Source: Archilochus colubris
Taxonomy: Eukaryota; Chordata; Aves; Apodiformes; Trochilidae
Assembly: GCA_023079485.1 (NCBI GenBank)
Contig: CM041104.1
Location: forward strand, 1,489,676-1,553,675
Length of the DNA stretch: 64,000 bases
Direction: 5' to 3'
In this document: in pieces, positions 47,001-59,000 of the stretch
How the letters are laid out: the number at the start of each line of letters is the position of its first letter
Position numbering within the stretch: the stretch's first letter is position 1
Notes under the pieces: model-generated
Told to the model about the DNA's origin: nothing
Database searches by the model: none
What the model saw: the letters and a program-made list of their open reading frames with translations, nothing else
Position numbers and translations under genes: made by a program

Positions 47001-50000
47001 GTATGGGTCTCACATTTTGCTGGTGTCCTGACTGCAGTCAGACAAGACTGTGCTAAAGTAGAGAGATCTGTGAGGGGAACTTCCATGCTCATGATACTGT
47101 TTGAGGTGTTTTGCTGCTGCACTGTGCTAAACTCTTCCCCCCCTTTGTGTTTTGTTAACAGAATGCAGCTCGCAACTTCCAGGACTTCGACTGTCAGGTA
47201 AGACACATGCAGGGACAAGGAGCTATGGGCAGACTCCATCAGTAATGCTGAGAGAGAGAGATGAAAAACTTCTGTATTTTAATTTTAACTCCTGTTAAGG
47301 TTTAACCAATAAGAATTTGAAATATGTCCAGTTGGCAGAAATTGCCCTTCACCATTTCATGCAGAGCATGTTGTTCTGAGCTCTGAAGTGCAGACTTGGA
47401 CTGCTCTGCTGAGGCTTTACAAGATCTGAAAGGATGGCTGGTCTCCTGAAAAGCAGTTTCTTTGAGACATACAATATGCTCAAGAGCTGGAGCTCTGCCA
47501 TGTCCCATCTGGTTCACTGGCTGGGGAAGGAAGAGCCTGTGTGCTCTATTTGTGTTGAAAGGAGATGCAAGTCACCTGCTGCCCCAGGTACAGCACCCTT
47601 TCTTTTCTGGGCCTGGGTCATGAAGTGATCTTTTTTCTGGAAGGTTATTCACCTGACAGAGTAGTGTGGAGATGAGCCTGCGGCTCCTGGTGCCATAGGA
47701 ATAATCATTTCAGAGAAGCTGTGGCACTACAAGCACCCAAGACAGAGGGTGAATTCTTCATTAGGCAGAGCAGAGCTCTGAGATTCTGTGGTGTGTTCTG
47801 CAGAGCACAGGCTGGATTAGTGTGCTGGGGAACCTTGCTGGCTTCCCCTCAGCATGCTGATAGGCAGCCAGCTGGGTTCCTTTCTCTTCAGCTGCAGGAG
47901 GCTGCTGTGTCTGTAGTGTTCTGCTTGGCACAGGATGGGCTCTTGCTCCTGTGTTACACCAGTGGTGTAGTGAGGGGGTAGAGCTGTCAGCATCACGTGA
48001 AAGCTTTTAATAAAAGTCTGCTGCTGTAGATAATTCCTGAAAACCTTCTGCAATCCTGTGCAAAACATAAATGTAATAAATACAGTCCTAAGGAAGTAGT
48101 TTATATATTTTCCATCTCCCAGTTACAGACAGACACCAAGCAGATGCCTCATCTGGGCAGGCACATGTCTGAACTGCTTTAGCTTGATTCTTGGGGGGAA
48201 TATTAGTGTTACCTTAAAGCCTGTGAGTACAAAAAATACGAATCTTGGCATGTTTTAACTTTAGTGTCTAGTCATAGAAGAAACAGCAGTGTTAGGCAAT
48301 AATTTCTGTTTTAATTAAGGTCAGTAATGTGTTTAGAACACTTCCTATACTGTCATGTCTCCATCTGTCTTTCTGCATCTTTCCAGTCTGCCAGAGGTGC
48401 AGTGTGCTCTCAGGTTGGGTGAGGAATGGGAAGAAATAAGTTCAGTGCTTTGGAGCAAGAGTGTTAGAGAGCACAGGCACTGCTCCTGGAAATCCAGACT
48501 GGAAATCCAGAGCCAGAGCACATCAGCCTTCACTGCAAATTCCCTTTGGGCTTGCCCGGCCCTGCCTGTCTGCCCTGTCTGTACCAAAGCCCAATGTGGT
48601 CTTCAGAGCCAGAAGCATGAGTGGTAGGAGGGAGTCCCTGTAGCAGAGCTTTGCCTCACTGCTGCCTTTTCTCTCTGCGCTTTTCCTCTACAGGCAAAGC
48701 CTCTTTTTGCCCTTTTTTTAAAGAACACCCCAAATCTGAAGCTGTGCAAGTCCCAGACATGGTGCTGCAACCACCCACTTGTGCTCTCAGCCTGTCCTGG
48801 TGCTGTGTCTCCTGCTGCTCCCTCTCTGCCCTGGGGCTGAGCTGCACAACCAGGGAGGGACCTTGGGAGCCCTGGGCCAGGGAGGGACATGCTTGTTGCT
48901 TCTCTGTGCTTTGATTTAGATCAGCAGTGAGCTGGTGGCCATGGCAACAGTTGGGCAGGAGACAAGATGTTCCTTCTAGGAGCCCTCTTGATAATTCATT
49001 TAGAATATTTTTTTTCAGCAAGAAGTTAACACAGTGTCTCTTGTGAATGTAAATGTTGTCCCAGCCCCACCTCCCTCCAGCATCTCTCCCTACCTGTGGT
49101 TTCAGGGCACACCTGGCTTGCCTGGAGTGTACCCCTGGGGCTGCTTTAGGTCTCAGTTTGAAATCTGTCAGGCTAGGTGGTGTGCTGGCTGCTTGGGAGT
49201 TTCTGCCTCAGTTGTTCACACCAAGAGCTGTACTTAAACTTGAAGGCTGAGCTCTCTTCTGTTGTCCTGTAAAAATTGCTATTTAACCTGCAAAGCACAT
49301 CTGGCTGCCACGTTCAGGCCTCTGCATAACAGGTGTGTCTTTACTTACCAGTGTTTGAGAAGGGAGAAGTAGAAATTCAGAAGTTTGCTGGAGCTTTCAG
49401 AGAAGGGGAGGGCCTGTTGTCTAGAGAGAGATTTAAAAGCACTTAGGTTGAGGTAAGGGTTTAATTTGTCCAGAATTTCAAAAGGAGGAGTAGCTGTGGG
49501 TAGTATCTCCACTTTACTAGAACAGGCAGCAACTGACCCAAATCCCTGAAGGCAGATAACTAGAAGATAGTTTTCAGGTACAGTGCAGTGAAGTTCTCAA
49601 TCAGCTTTTGATAGCAGTAACATGTGCAAGGAACCTGGTGAGTTTTAAGGCAAAATATAGGGGGGTTGTGGGATAGATTGCATTGTCTGATACAGCACAG
49701 TGTTTGCAATCTGAGAGCCTGACATCGGTGATGGAAGGCCTGCATTCCAGACCTTTTTGTTTTCTAATAGTTGGGAAAAAATCCTCTTTTCCATAGAGAT
49801 AAAGCTGTGGTTTTGCACAGAGATGACCACATCCTGGGCTGTACTTTCAAGGCTGCAGCTAGCAGGGCCAGAGACAGGCATGCCCTGGTAGTGACCCCAT
49901 TGGCAATACAGGTCCAGTTTGAGCTCCCCAGTACAAGGCACTGATTTACTGGAGTGTGTCTTGTATTATTTCAGCCTGTGTGATTCTGCGTCCTTAGCTG

Positions 50001-53000
50001 TGGGGTGATTTGCTCCAAGTCCACCCCAGTTCTGTCCAGGACTGACTGATGCTCCTGCACAACTTTGCCTTGGGGGTGTTCGTCTTGTGGTGCCTTTAAA
50101 TCTCCTTCAGGCTGGAAGCTGGAGGTTCAGAACATGACTGGGAGAGGTGTTTAGCTGAATCCCAGCTCATGAGCATATCATTGGCACAGTCCCTGGCTCT
50201 GAGTTGTGCAGTGCCAGGCACACAGGTTGGGCACACAGGTTTCTGGAAAGCTTTGGCATGTGTTACTTTTCAGGGTAACAGGCATCTTTAAGGTTTGTAA
50301 GATCTTTCCTTCCTTTGGGCAAAATGAGTGATACCCTCATCCATTTCTGTTACTTTTCTGGTGTGTTTGGTTTTAGTTTTGAATAATTTGCCAGGATCAG
50401 ATCTGGGCAAAGTCAACAGAGCATTCTCTTGCTTCAGAAATTTGTTGCTCTGGGTTAATGTGGTATGAAGCAGCTTTTAGCTTTACTCATACAGCTTACT
50501 TTAAGACACATGTGCTCTGGTTTTCTTAGTGTTCATCTACAAGCAACCTCAATTAACCCTGAAAAAGAACAGATTGCCTGGGCCTCAGTTAAAACAACCC
50601 CTACATAATCTGATAACTCTTTGCAATGGAGATGAAAAAGAGAGCTAGCATGGTGGCTTAAGGGTCTTTATCAATATGAATTTAGGTTATTCTCAGAAAT
50701 AAAATGTATTAACCTAAATCTGAGACCTACTTTTTACTTGAAAGCTATATGAAGCCTAATGAAATCCAGGCTTGGCTTCTTCTAATGTTCCTGGGCAGAT
50801 GGTGGATTAAATGGTGTGTGTTGCTGGTGGGCAGATGGTGTGGTGACATGCCCAGTGAACAGAGCTGTGCTTGTGCTCTTACTGTTATCTGCAGTTTTGA
50901 GAGGTGGGTGCTCTGTGTGACCCTAAGTCTTTCACCTTTTTTTCAGGTCTTTTTCTTTAAATATTAGTGAAGGAGGTTTGTGAAACTATGCCAATAAATG
51001 TGCATTATGTTTCAGTCTGACATAAGCTCACGTTTGATATGATCTGTACCAGGTCTCTGCCTTCTGCTGCCTCTCAGCCTCATGACAGGACAGAAACATT
51101 TTCTCTCTGGCATGCACTGTACAGAAGAGGACCTGGGGTGTGGAGATGGGTCTGGAGTTTGGCAGTGTTTGTAGAAAGCTCACAAGGTATGGAAGAGATG
51201 GAAATAAGTAGGCCCAGGACATGCAGAGTTCAGCTGCAATGGAGGAGATGAGACATACACAAACCCATGGAGAAAACAAAGTTAAGTTTCCCTGTACAAC
51301 AGCAGGGGATTAACTGAAAATGCAGAGTTATTTGTTGTTCCCTGTGACCAGGGTAAAAGCAAAATATTTGAAGAGTTAACAACAGACCTCCATATGGAAT
51401 TTTTTTTGCCACTTTTTTCCTACTGAAAGTCTAATTCTTCAGTAAGCCTGTGTTTTTAGTGATAGAATTTTAGAGAACTCTTCCACAGTATGTTTGCTTG
51501 AAGCTTTTAATCTACATTTTTAGAAGTTTTCTTGCCCCAATCTCTTTGCTTTATTTTTGCTTGCTGTGCAGTAGGTGGTGTTATGGAGAGGTTATTGAAA
51601 TATCCCATCATGTGCATTTGCTGATGTCACAGCCATTGAACAGAAACTGTGTTCATTTTTGTAAGGAAATCAATAAAGCCAGCTTGTGATTGCCACACAG
51701 TGGCACGGCATACAGGATGTTTTAAAGCATCTCCTGTTTATTGTAACGAGAAAACATGAAAGGTTAGCATGTTGAGGAAGGGTTTGCTTTCTCTGTGTGA
51801 GTAACATGGGAGCTGTTCTCACCAGCATGGAAACGTTTTGTCTGGGATGTTGAGGATCATTGTTCTTTTGATTTGTACAGTGAGTTCTTTCTGTTTCTTG
51901 TTCCAAATGCTAGAGTGAAATGAATTACAATCTAAAATATATTTTGAATCTAGAAAGCAAATTTCTTCATTGCCTACTAAATTAGGAGCTGCCCCTCATC
52001 TTACTAAAACTGCTGTCACCATCAAAGTCTGGTTTTGACGTCTGCCAACATCACAGCAACAAATTATCTGTAAAGCTAAAACTTATTAAAATGGAATTTT
52101 ATTTTGGAAAAAAAAATTCATTACTCTTATTTCTTGGATCCCTCTTCCTCTGATTCTTCTTGTCACTGGCTTTCCTTAAAAAATCCTGTTTTCTTTAAAA
52201 CTACAGTGTTGAGTTCTAGAGAGCTTCTGCTAGCTGGAGTTAGACTGAAACAGGATTTTTATTTTTAAACCTGTGAGCACAGTCCTTCCATGGGGTTTAC
52301 TTAAACGTTACTTTTGCTTTTTGTGTGCTTGTGACAACAGTGTGCTAAAGAGGCTGATTATGCAGATGTGGCATTTGAAGTTCCTGTGCTTTTTTTGTTC
52401 TTGCCAGTGAGCTCTTGCAGCAAAGGAAATGTGTGTGCATTGGGTTGGGAGTGGATTTGCCTCTCTTCAGAAAAAGGGATGGTGCTTTTCCACTCTCTGA
52501 TCTGTTTCCATCCCTTATGCAACACCCATCGATGGGGTGTCAGAGCAGCTTGTGAGTAATTGCAGTACCAGTTACAACTCAATGCATTAGACTCAGGGCT
52601 AGTTCCCAGGGACATTGTAGATCTGGAGGCACAGATCAGGGCCCTGCTTTCTCTTCTTTAGGAGATTTTAAGATATTCATGGCTGTCAGCAAGATATCAA
52701 AATGTAGTTGAGCACATCATGTCAGCAAATGGACTGTCCTTGGCTGGAGATGGGGCACAGAGCAGTAGAAAGAGTACTAGAAAGGGTGAGGGATACACAC
52801 TAGGTCTGTCCTTCAGCATCATGTGCCTTAGGAGCAGGACCACACAAATACTTTTTTGTCTGTACAGTACTTGGTTGGGGATAGCCCAGCAGCACCTTTG
52901 TCTCCTGATGCATTTGTGTAACCAGATTACACACCTCATTCTTCTGCTGCTCTTGACTCTTACCTGGCATCTCTGTAATTTAAGACTTAATCCAGTTACA

Positions 53001-56000
53001 CAAATTACTAGAAATCATTGCCTGCTTGCATAGATCATATTGTGTTCTCTTAATAAGTTTTTCCTCTATGGAAGTGAATAATTTCATTCAAGATGTTGCT
53101 TTAAATCTGATTTAGGCTTGCTTCCCACACAGCCGTCTCCTTCAGCTCCACTGTTTCCAAAATAACTTTGCACAGAGAGGACGTGGTAAGCATTTACCTC
53201 CCAACTGCACTGAGGGCTGTGGTACTGTCATGGGAAGAGTTACCAGATGGGGATGGTTTACACTCTTAAAATATTTTTTTTTCTTAGCTTGTAAGCATGT
53301 GTTGTTTTAGCAACGTGTAGAAATTTGAGGGCAGCTGTTGCAAAAAGCAAGACAATAGAATCTCTGCTTTGATCTCTGAGGTTAAAGCTGTGCTGGGTTG
53401 CCTGAGGAGCATGCTGCAGTTGTTTTCCACCTTTGCCAAGACTTGACAAAGATCACAGACAGTAAGTAGTAGCTGTAGCTACAGCATCACTGAAAAAGGA
53501 GAAAACCTGACCTGAATAATCTGTGTCTTCTCCACCTCGCAGCAAAGCAGCAGTGGCAGTTTTCTTTGCCTTAGGTGAACCAGAGCCTGAGTGTCCTTAA
53601 GCTGGGTGGTGGTGTGGATGTTTTTGGGCCTCTACGAGTACAGACATCTGACAAACTCAAGTGGAACGTGAGCAGTAGTGCCTCTGCTGCTCTGCATTCT
53701 GCCAGATTTTCATTTTTTAAAGAAGAAATTGAAGGACTTTCACAGGTGTGTTCTTTGTAGTCAGTCTCCAAATTAAATTCTCAGTTTTTCCAGGGAATTA
53801 ATTTTGAATTTTGAGCAGCTTCACATTTGGAATAAAACACATCTGATAATGCCAGAAAAAAAATTAGTTGTGGAAAGCAATAGTAATAAGAATTCTCATT
53901 GTTAATCATTCCCACTGTGAAGCAAATGGTTTACTTCAGACTTTAATAACTTAGGAAGTTTAAGCTGACCTGGAGCTTAGGAGTGTGGCTGGAATTTGTC
54001 TGCAGTCTGGTACCTGGGTTCCTCTGCTGCCTGGGAGCCCCTGGACCTGGAGGCATTAACACCTCTGCCTCTGCTGTTGGATGCCTCATGCCCTCACTCA
54101 GAAGTATTTTTTCATAATATGGAAACCATTCTGTGACACTTCATTGCTTCCCTCTCTGGCCTAAGACAGAGGGTGGCACTCAGAGGTGGTTCCCCCATTT
54201 CAGCCTTTCACCACCTGTAAGGCCAAGTGCAATAATGTCCCAGTCTGCTCTGACCTGCAAACCCCAGCAAGGGACACACCCCTCCCAGCAGTTCCTGCTT
54301 GTGTTGAATCTCAGGTGTTCTAAAGCTGCTCTTAGGTTGTGTCTTAGCACCTTGCAGTGCCTAAGCCTTTGTGCTTCACACACATTTCATTTAAGTGCAG
54401 GGTTCTTGGATATAAGGAGTGATTCCCAGGAGCTGGGACCATAATGCACACAGCAAAGCAAAACTCCCAGGGCTGTCAGAGGGAGTCAGTAGCTCTGCTG
54501 GCCTTTCTCTGGCTGCTCTCTGTTCCTCTGCCCAAGCCCTACCTGAGGGTATATCTGGCCAGTGTGGCTGAGGAGTGCTTCCACATGGAGAGATCCTCTG
54601 CTCTGGCTTCCCAATGGAGTGGGACAGTGAACTCAGTCCTGCTCTCCCACTCAGAGGCTTCCATGGGACCATGGGGCAGGGCAGAGGGAAGAGAGAAGCA
54701 CACTCTATAGCACTTCACTATCAGCTCAGCCAGTCTGTAAGAAGATGCATGCAAAATTTCAGTTTGGTTTTGGTTGTGCCAGTGGTTGTTGTAGTCTGCC
54801 TGAGGTCACAGGAGAGAGTTGAGGTTGCTCTTGGTGGACCCTGAGGATGGAACACCAGTACCTGGGTGCAGTGTTCAGGAAGAGAGGAAGGGGTGGTGGG
54901 TGTAGGTAGGTGTTAAATGGATATTGTTGTTCTGATTTGGCTCTTAACTAATGTCAGTGAATAATTCACATTCCCCAGAGGCTGAAATCCCAGGCCTGAA
55001 TCAGAACTTTGTTTTGTCTGTGATAGTGTGAGTGCCCAAGATGGGGATCAGAGAAGCTACAAGGCTAGGAGGCAGGACAAGGGGAGAAAGGATCAGTCTG
55101 TTTGACAACACTGTGGCTATTGAAAACAAGAAAGCATTTTTCAAAAAGACAGACAAAATGGATTTGAAGGCTGTGTAGACTGCTCAGACTCTGAAAGTAA
55201 GGCTCATGGAAGAACTCTCCATAGCAGAAAAACAAAATTAATTTTTTTTTCTCCGTGCAAGCCTGCCACAGAGCAGGTCCCAGAGATCACTGTGCTGGGA
55301 TGCTTATTAGAGGGTCAGCAAAGACCCTGCCTTAAGCCACAACAGCACCTACTCCAGAGGCTGTAAAAAAGCTAAAATGTATGCATTTGTAGCAAGTTGT
55401 CAGGACTGGATCAACCCAGGAGTTTTAAATGGGTGAAAGGATGAAATGAGTTCTTAGTGAGAGGTTATGCTCCTCTGCCAAAGTTGCCAAGGACAGTGCT
55501 TCCCCTGTAACAATTTTTAAAACAAATCCCAGAGGACATCTGGGAATTCACTGACCTGCTGTACCAGGCAGGCTTACACAGCTAGTAAGGAGTGGATGGA
55601 TTACAGTTGGGTAAATATTGGGAAAGTGTCAGTGTAGCTTTTGTAAAAGGAAGAACTGCAGAGCTGTTGGAATTTGTTGAGGGAGTCAGTAACCATATAA
55701 ATAAAGGCCATTTAGTAACTATATAAATAAAGTCCACTCAGTTGTTACAGCCTATTTGGATTTCCTAAAGATAAGATCTTTGACCAAAAGGAGCCCTAAG
55801 ACTTAAGTCTTAAGGGACTTAGATCAGAGGGGAGGCCATTTCATGCTCTTATTTTTACAGTTGTTTGAGGTCACTAGAGGAGCACCTCTGAGATCTGTGT
55901 TGGGACCTCTGCTGCTTAAATCTGCTCTTAATTTGGCAAAAGTGATGGAAGGTGCAATGGCAATTTTTATCTGTCTTTGGGTAAACAGCAAGTTTGGTGC

Positions 56001-59000
56001 ATATTGAGTAGCAGTGTCCTATAGGGGGTATAAAAGGGTGAGCTCAGAGCTGATGACAACCCAGAGGCTTAAGACTTTAACACTGTGAGAATGAGTGAAG
56101 CTGTCGACTCCAGGCTCCTGGCTTTCAACAAAGCAAATCAATTCTTGTTTATCAGGAAGAAAGAACAAAGCCACCTCATTGTGCTCCAGGGTAAATCCAC
56201 AGCACGCCCACGGGTGTCTGATGTTCTGCCAACCTCCCTGTCTCAGGAAGGACAGAGCACAACAGGGCAGTTTGGGAGAACAGCAGCATGGTCAGGAAGA
56301 AGTTGCTGTACCAGGACTGGCCAGATAGCCCAGCAAGGGCATGGGAAGGGGAATGGCAGCAACCTGCTGGGTCATCACATCACCACTGGGGTTATGGAAC
56401 TGAGAGCAGGGTTCTTCATCTGCCAAACCAGTGACTGGGGGATCTCGTGCAAAACCAGCAGATACAAAGTGGGGAACTAAGTGTTTCTTCACCTCGTGTT
56501 GTTAAGCTTTTTGACTTCTCTGGTCACAGATGGCAAAGGCATAGGTATCAGGGGGTGACTGCCCAGGTAGCTGAAGGGAAAGTGAAAATGAAGATCAGAC
56601 AGACCTCCTCTGACCTGCAGATTGTTAGAAAATGAAGGGAAACTGATGCAAGATGCAGGTCTTTGAGAGGAATCACTACATGCTCACTCTGTTTTATTTT
56701 TCCACAAGCACACGCTCTGAAAGCCAGCTGAGGTCTGCTCAGCCACAGCTGGGCTTCAGCCCTCCTCATCCTCCTCCATCACTGCTCTTCTTATCCATGC
56801 CTCAGGGGAACTGCTCCTTGTGAAGTGATGGTTCCCTGCCTGGTGCAGCTCTCCCTGCTCTCTGCTGCCTGTCCTGCTCCATGCTCCTGTGCTTCAGCAG
56901 GGAGAGCAGGGAGTGAGACTGCCTCTGCTGCTGAGTTCCATTCACAGCAGGTTGTCTGCAGCTGATATTTATTTTTTATCTACTGTACAATTAAGGGCAA
57001 AAGAGAAAAATCTCTTCAGAGAAACCTCTGACAAGGTTTCTGGTTCCTAAATCCAAACTGAATCTTATCAGGCTTTTCAGAACCCAATTACAGATCATTG
57101 TCTTCTTTTGAATTCATCTCCTTTATTTTGCAGACTGCTCATTTGTTAAAATCTGCCTGTGTCCTGGCCACATCTTTTCCCTCTGCCTTCTGTCTCTGCT
57201 TCCCTGCACTATGGACCAGATCAGTGTTCAGATCATAGCTGGGCTTGGATAGCTGCCAGGGAAGGTGTAATTTCAAAAGGTACATGAGGAAAGTATGTTT
57301 GGCAAGGGCAGAGAAAGTATGTTTGGCAAGGGTGAGAGAGCTGCTGTTCTCACTGAGTACTCTGGTACCCATTGTAACTGGGATTTTCTGTTCCATGTTT
57401 GGAAGAGAAACAGGTGATGTGATGAAATAATTTTTTTTTTTTTTTGCCAATTCAAGGTAGTTCTGTCTCACAGGTGTAGAGGCTGTTGTTGCCATCTGGA
57501 GTGGGATACTGAAGCTCTGGATTAAGTGTCTGCCTCATTCTGTCCTTTAGCATGGATACATGGGAAGCAGGTGACAGGGAAGTCATGTGTGCTGTGACGT
57601 CTGAAAATGCTTTTGTCCTTTGCAATGACAGGTCAAGGGCAAAGTCCTGAAGCTACAGGGCAAAGTATCAGAGGAACATAAATTTCACTGGGAAAATGGA
57701 CAGGGACATTTTCCTGGACACGACAGCTTCCCCTGCAGGGAAGCTGGGGTAAAACTCAGTCATATCTTTTCAGGTAGTCTTGAACAGATCAGCATGGTGA
57801 TGCAATGCATAGCAGAGAGCCTTATCTCAAATGTGGTGTCTGCTGTTTGCTGTATAGAGCTTGGGAAAATAAAAAAAAGGCCTTAAAAAAGTAAAAGGCT
57901 TTAACCAAAGAAAACAGAGGAGGGCAGATGCTTCCAGGGGGAGGATTTCCATCGTGACTGGACACTAGCAAGAGAACTCCCAGAGTAAGATTTAGCATCT
58001 AAAGTTTTTAAACTGTTTCCTGTTGAGATTTGTTAAAGATGGGATTCCTCCAATTCCTTCTGTCTTCAGTGGACATTCCCTGTATTTGGTTCACTAAGGT
58101 GACAAGGTGAGTACCCTGCAGATGGGGCTGGTGCCCAGTGGTGACATGAAAAACCTTTTGTCAACAAATGATCTCATTTCCCCAAATCAAGAGTTTACAC
58201 AGGCTGCAGAATCTAAGTGAGAGAGGATTGATTTTTAGCACAAGGAAACTCTTGCCTTCCCTACCAGGAGAAGTTCAGCTTAGGAAAACAAAAGTGCAGG
58301 GTGTTGCAATAAGATGCACATTGTGGTGTGAACAAAAGCTCTGAAGAGAGGTGGGTGTTCTGTTTCCTTTGCAGTTCTGCCTAGTGGAAACCTTCTGCCT
58401 TTGCAGTGAGTTGGAATGTGATTCCAGAAAAGACACTGTCTGTATTGCTGACTTCCTTTAATATCAACTCTTTTGTTGATTTCTGTCCTTTTCTCACTCT
58501 TGGCTCAGTTTGGATTTTTGTGCTGCTTAGAAAACTCTCCCCAGTGCTCTGGAGGGGAAGTTTCATGAGACCTGAGTCAGTTTTAAATGGCCTCATTCTC
58601 AGGGCAGGGTTATTTCTTCTGCTACTCCATGCACTCCCCTTTGCTCTGAGCCAGAACAAGCATTTTGGCAGACCTCTCTGTGAGCTTCTTAACTCACTGA
58701 CCTGGCAGAAATTTCACAAAAGTAAGATGAAAAGAGAAATTATAAAAGGCAGCTGGATAGTTTCCTGCCAGGTCAGTGAGTTAAAGCTGCTTATGGAAAT
58801 GAGCAACAAGTGCCAGAGCTGGCAGAGAGCCCCTTGGGTAGCTCAGATCCATGGGGAGCTGCAGCCAGGGTCACAACCTCTGCCTGCTTTGGCACTTGCT
58901 GGACTCTTCCATGACTCTGCTGCACTTTGCTGTCTTAGCTTCATGCACTGCCTCTCACCACCATCAGCCTTGGCCAAAAGTTGACAGTTTTGTTAAAGGA

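Larger units (their letters stand above)
44097..47161 (+). other. NDRG3: NDRG3 intron between the ATG exon and the 36-nt exon
   Basis: The 3,065-bp intron contains two + strand CR1 fragments (44,183-44,361 and 45,931-46,434). The rest (44,362-45,930 and 46,435-47,161) shows no exon, RNA gene or other repeat that I can recognise. The GT and AG ends are intact. Confidence 0.9.

Noticed and set aside
58406..58984. 192-codon + frame in NDRG3 intron 3
   Set aside because: No domain, no splice support, and it overlaps the inverted repeat; likely chance.
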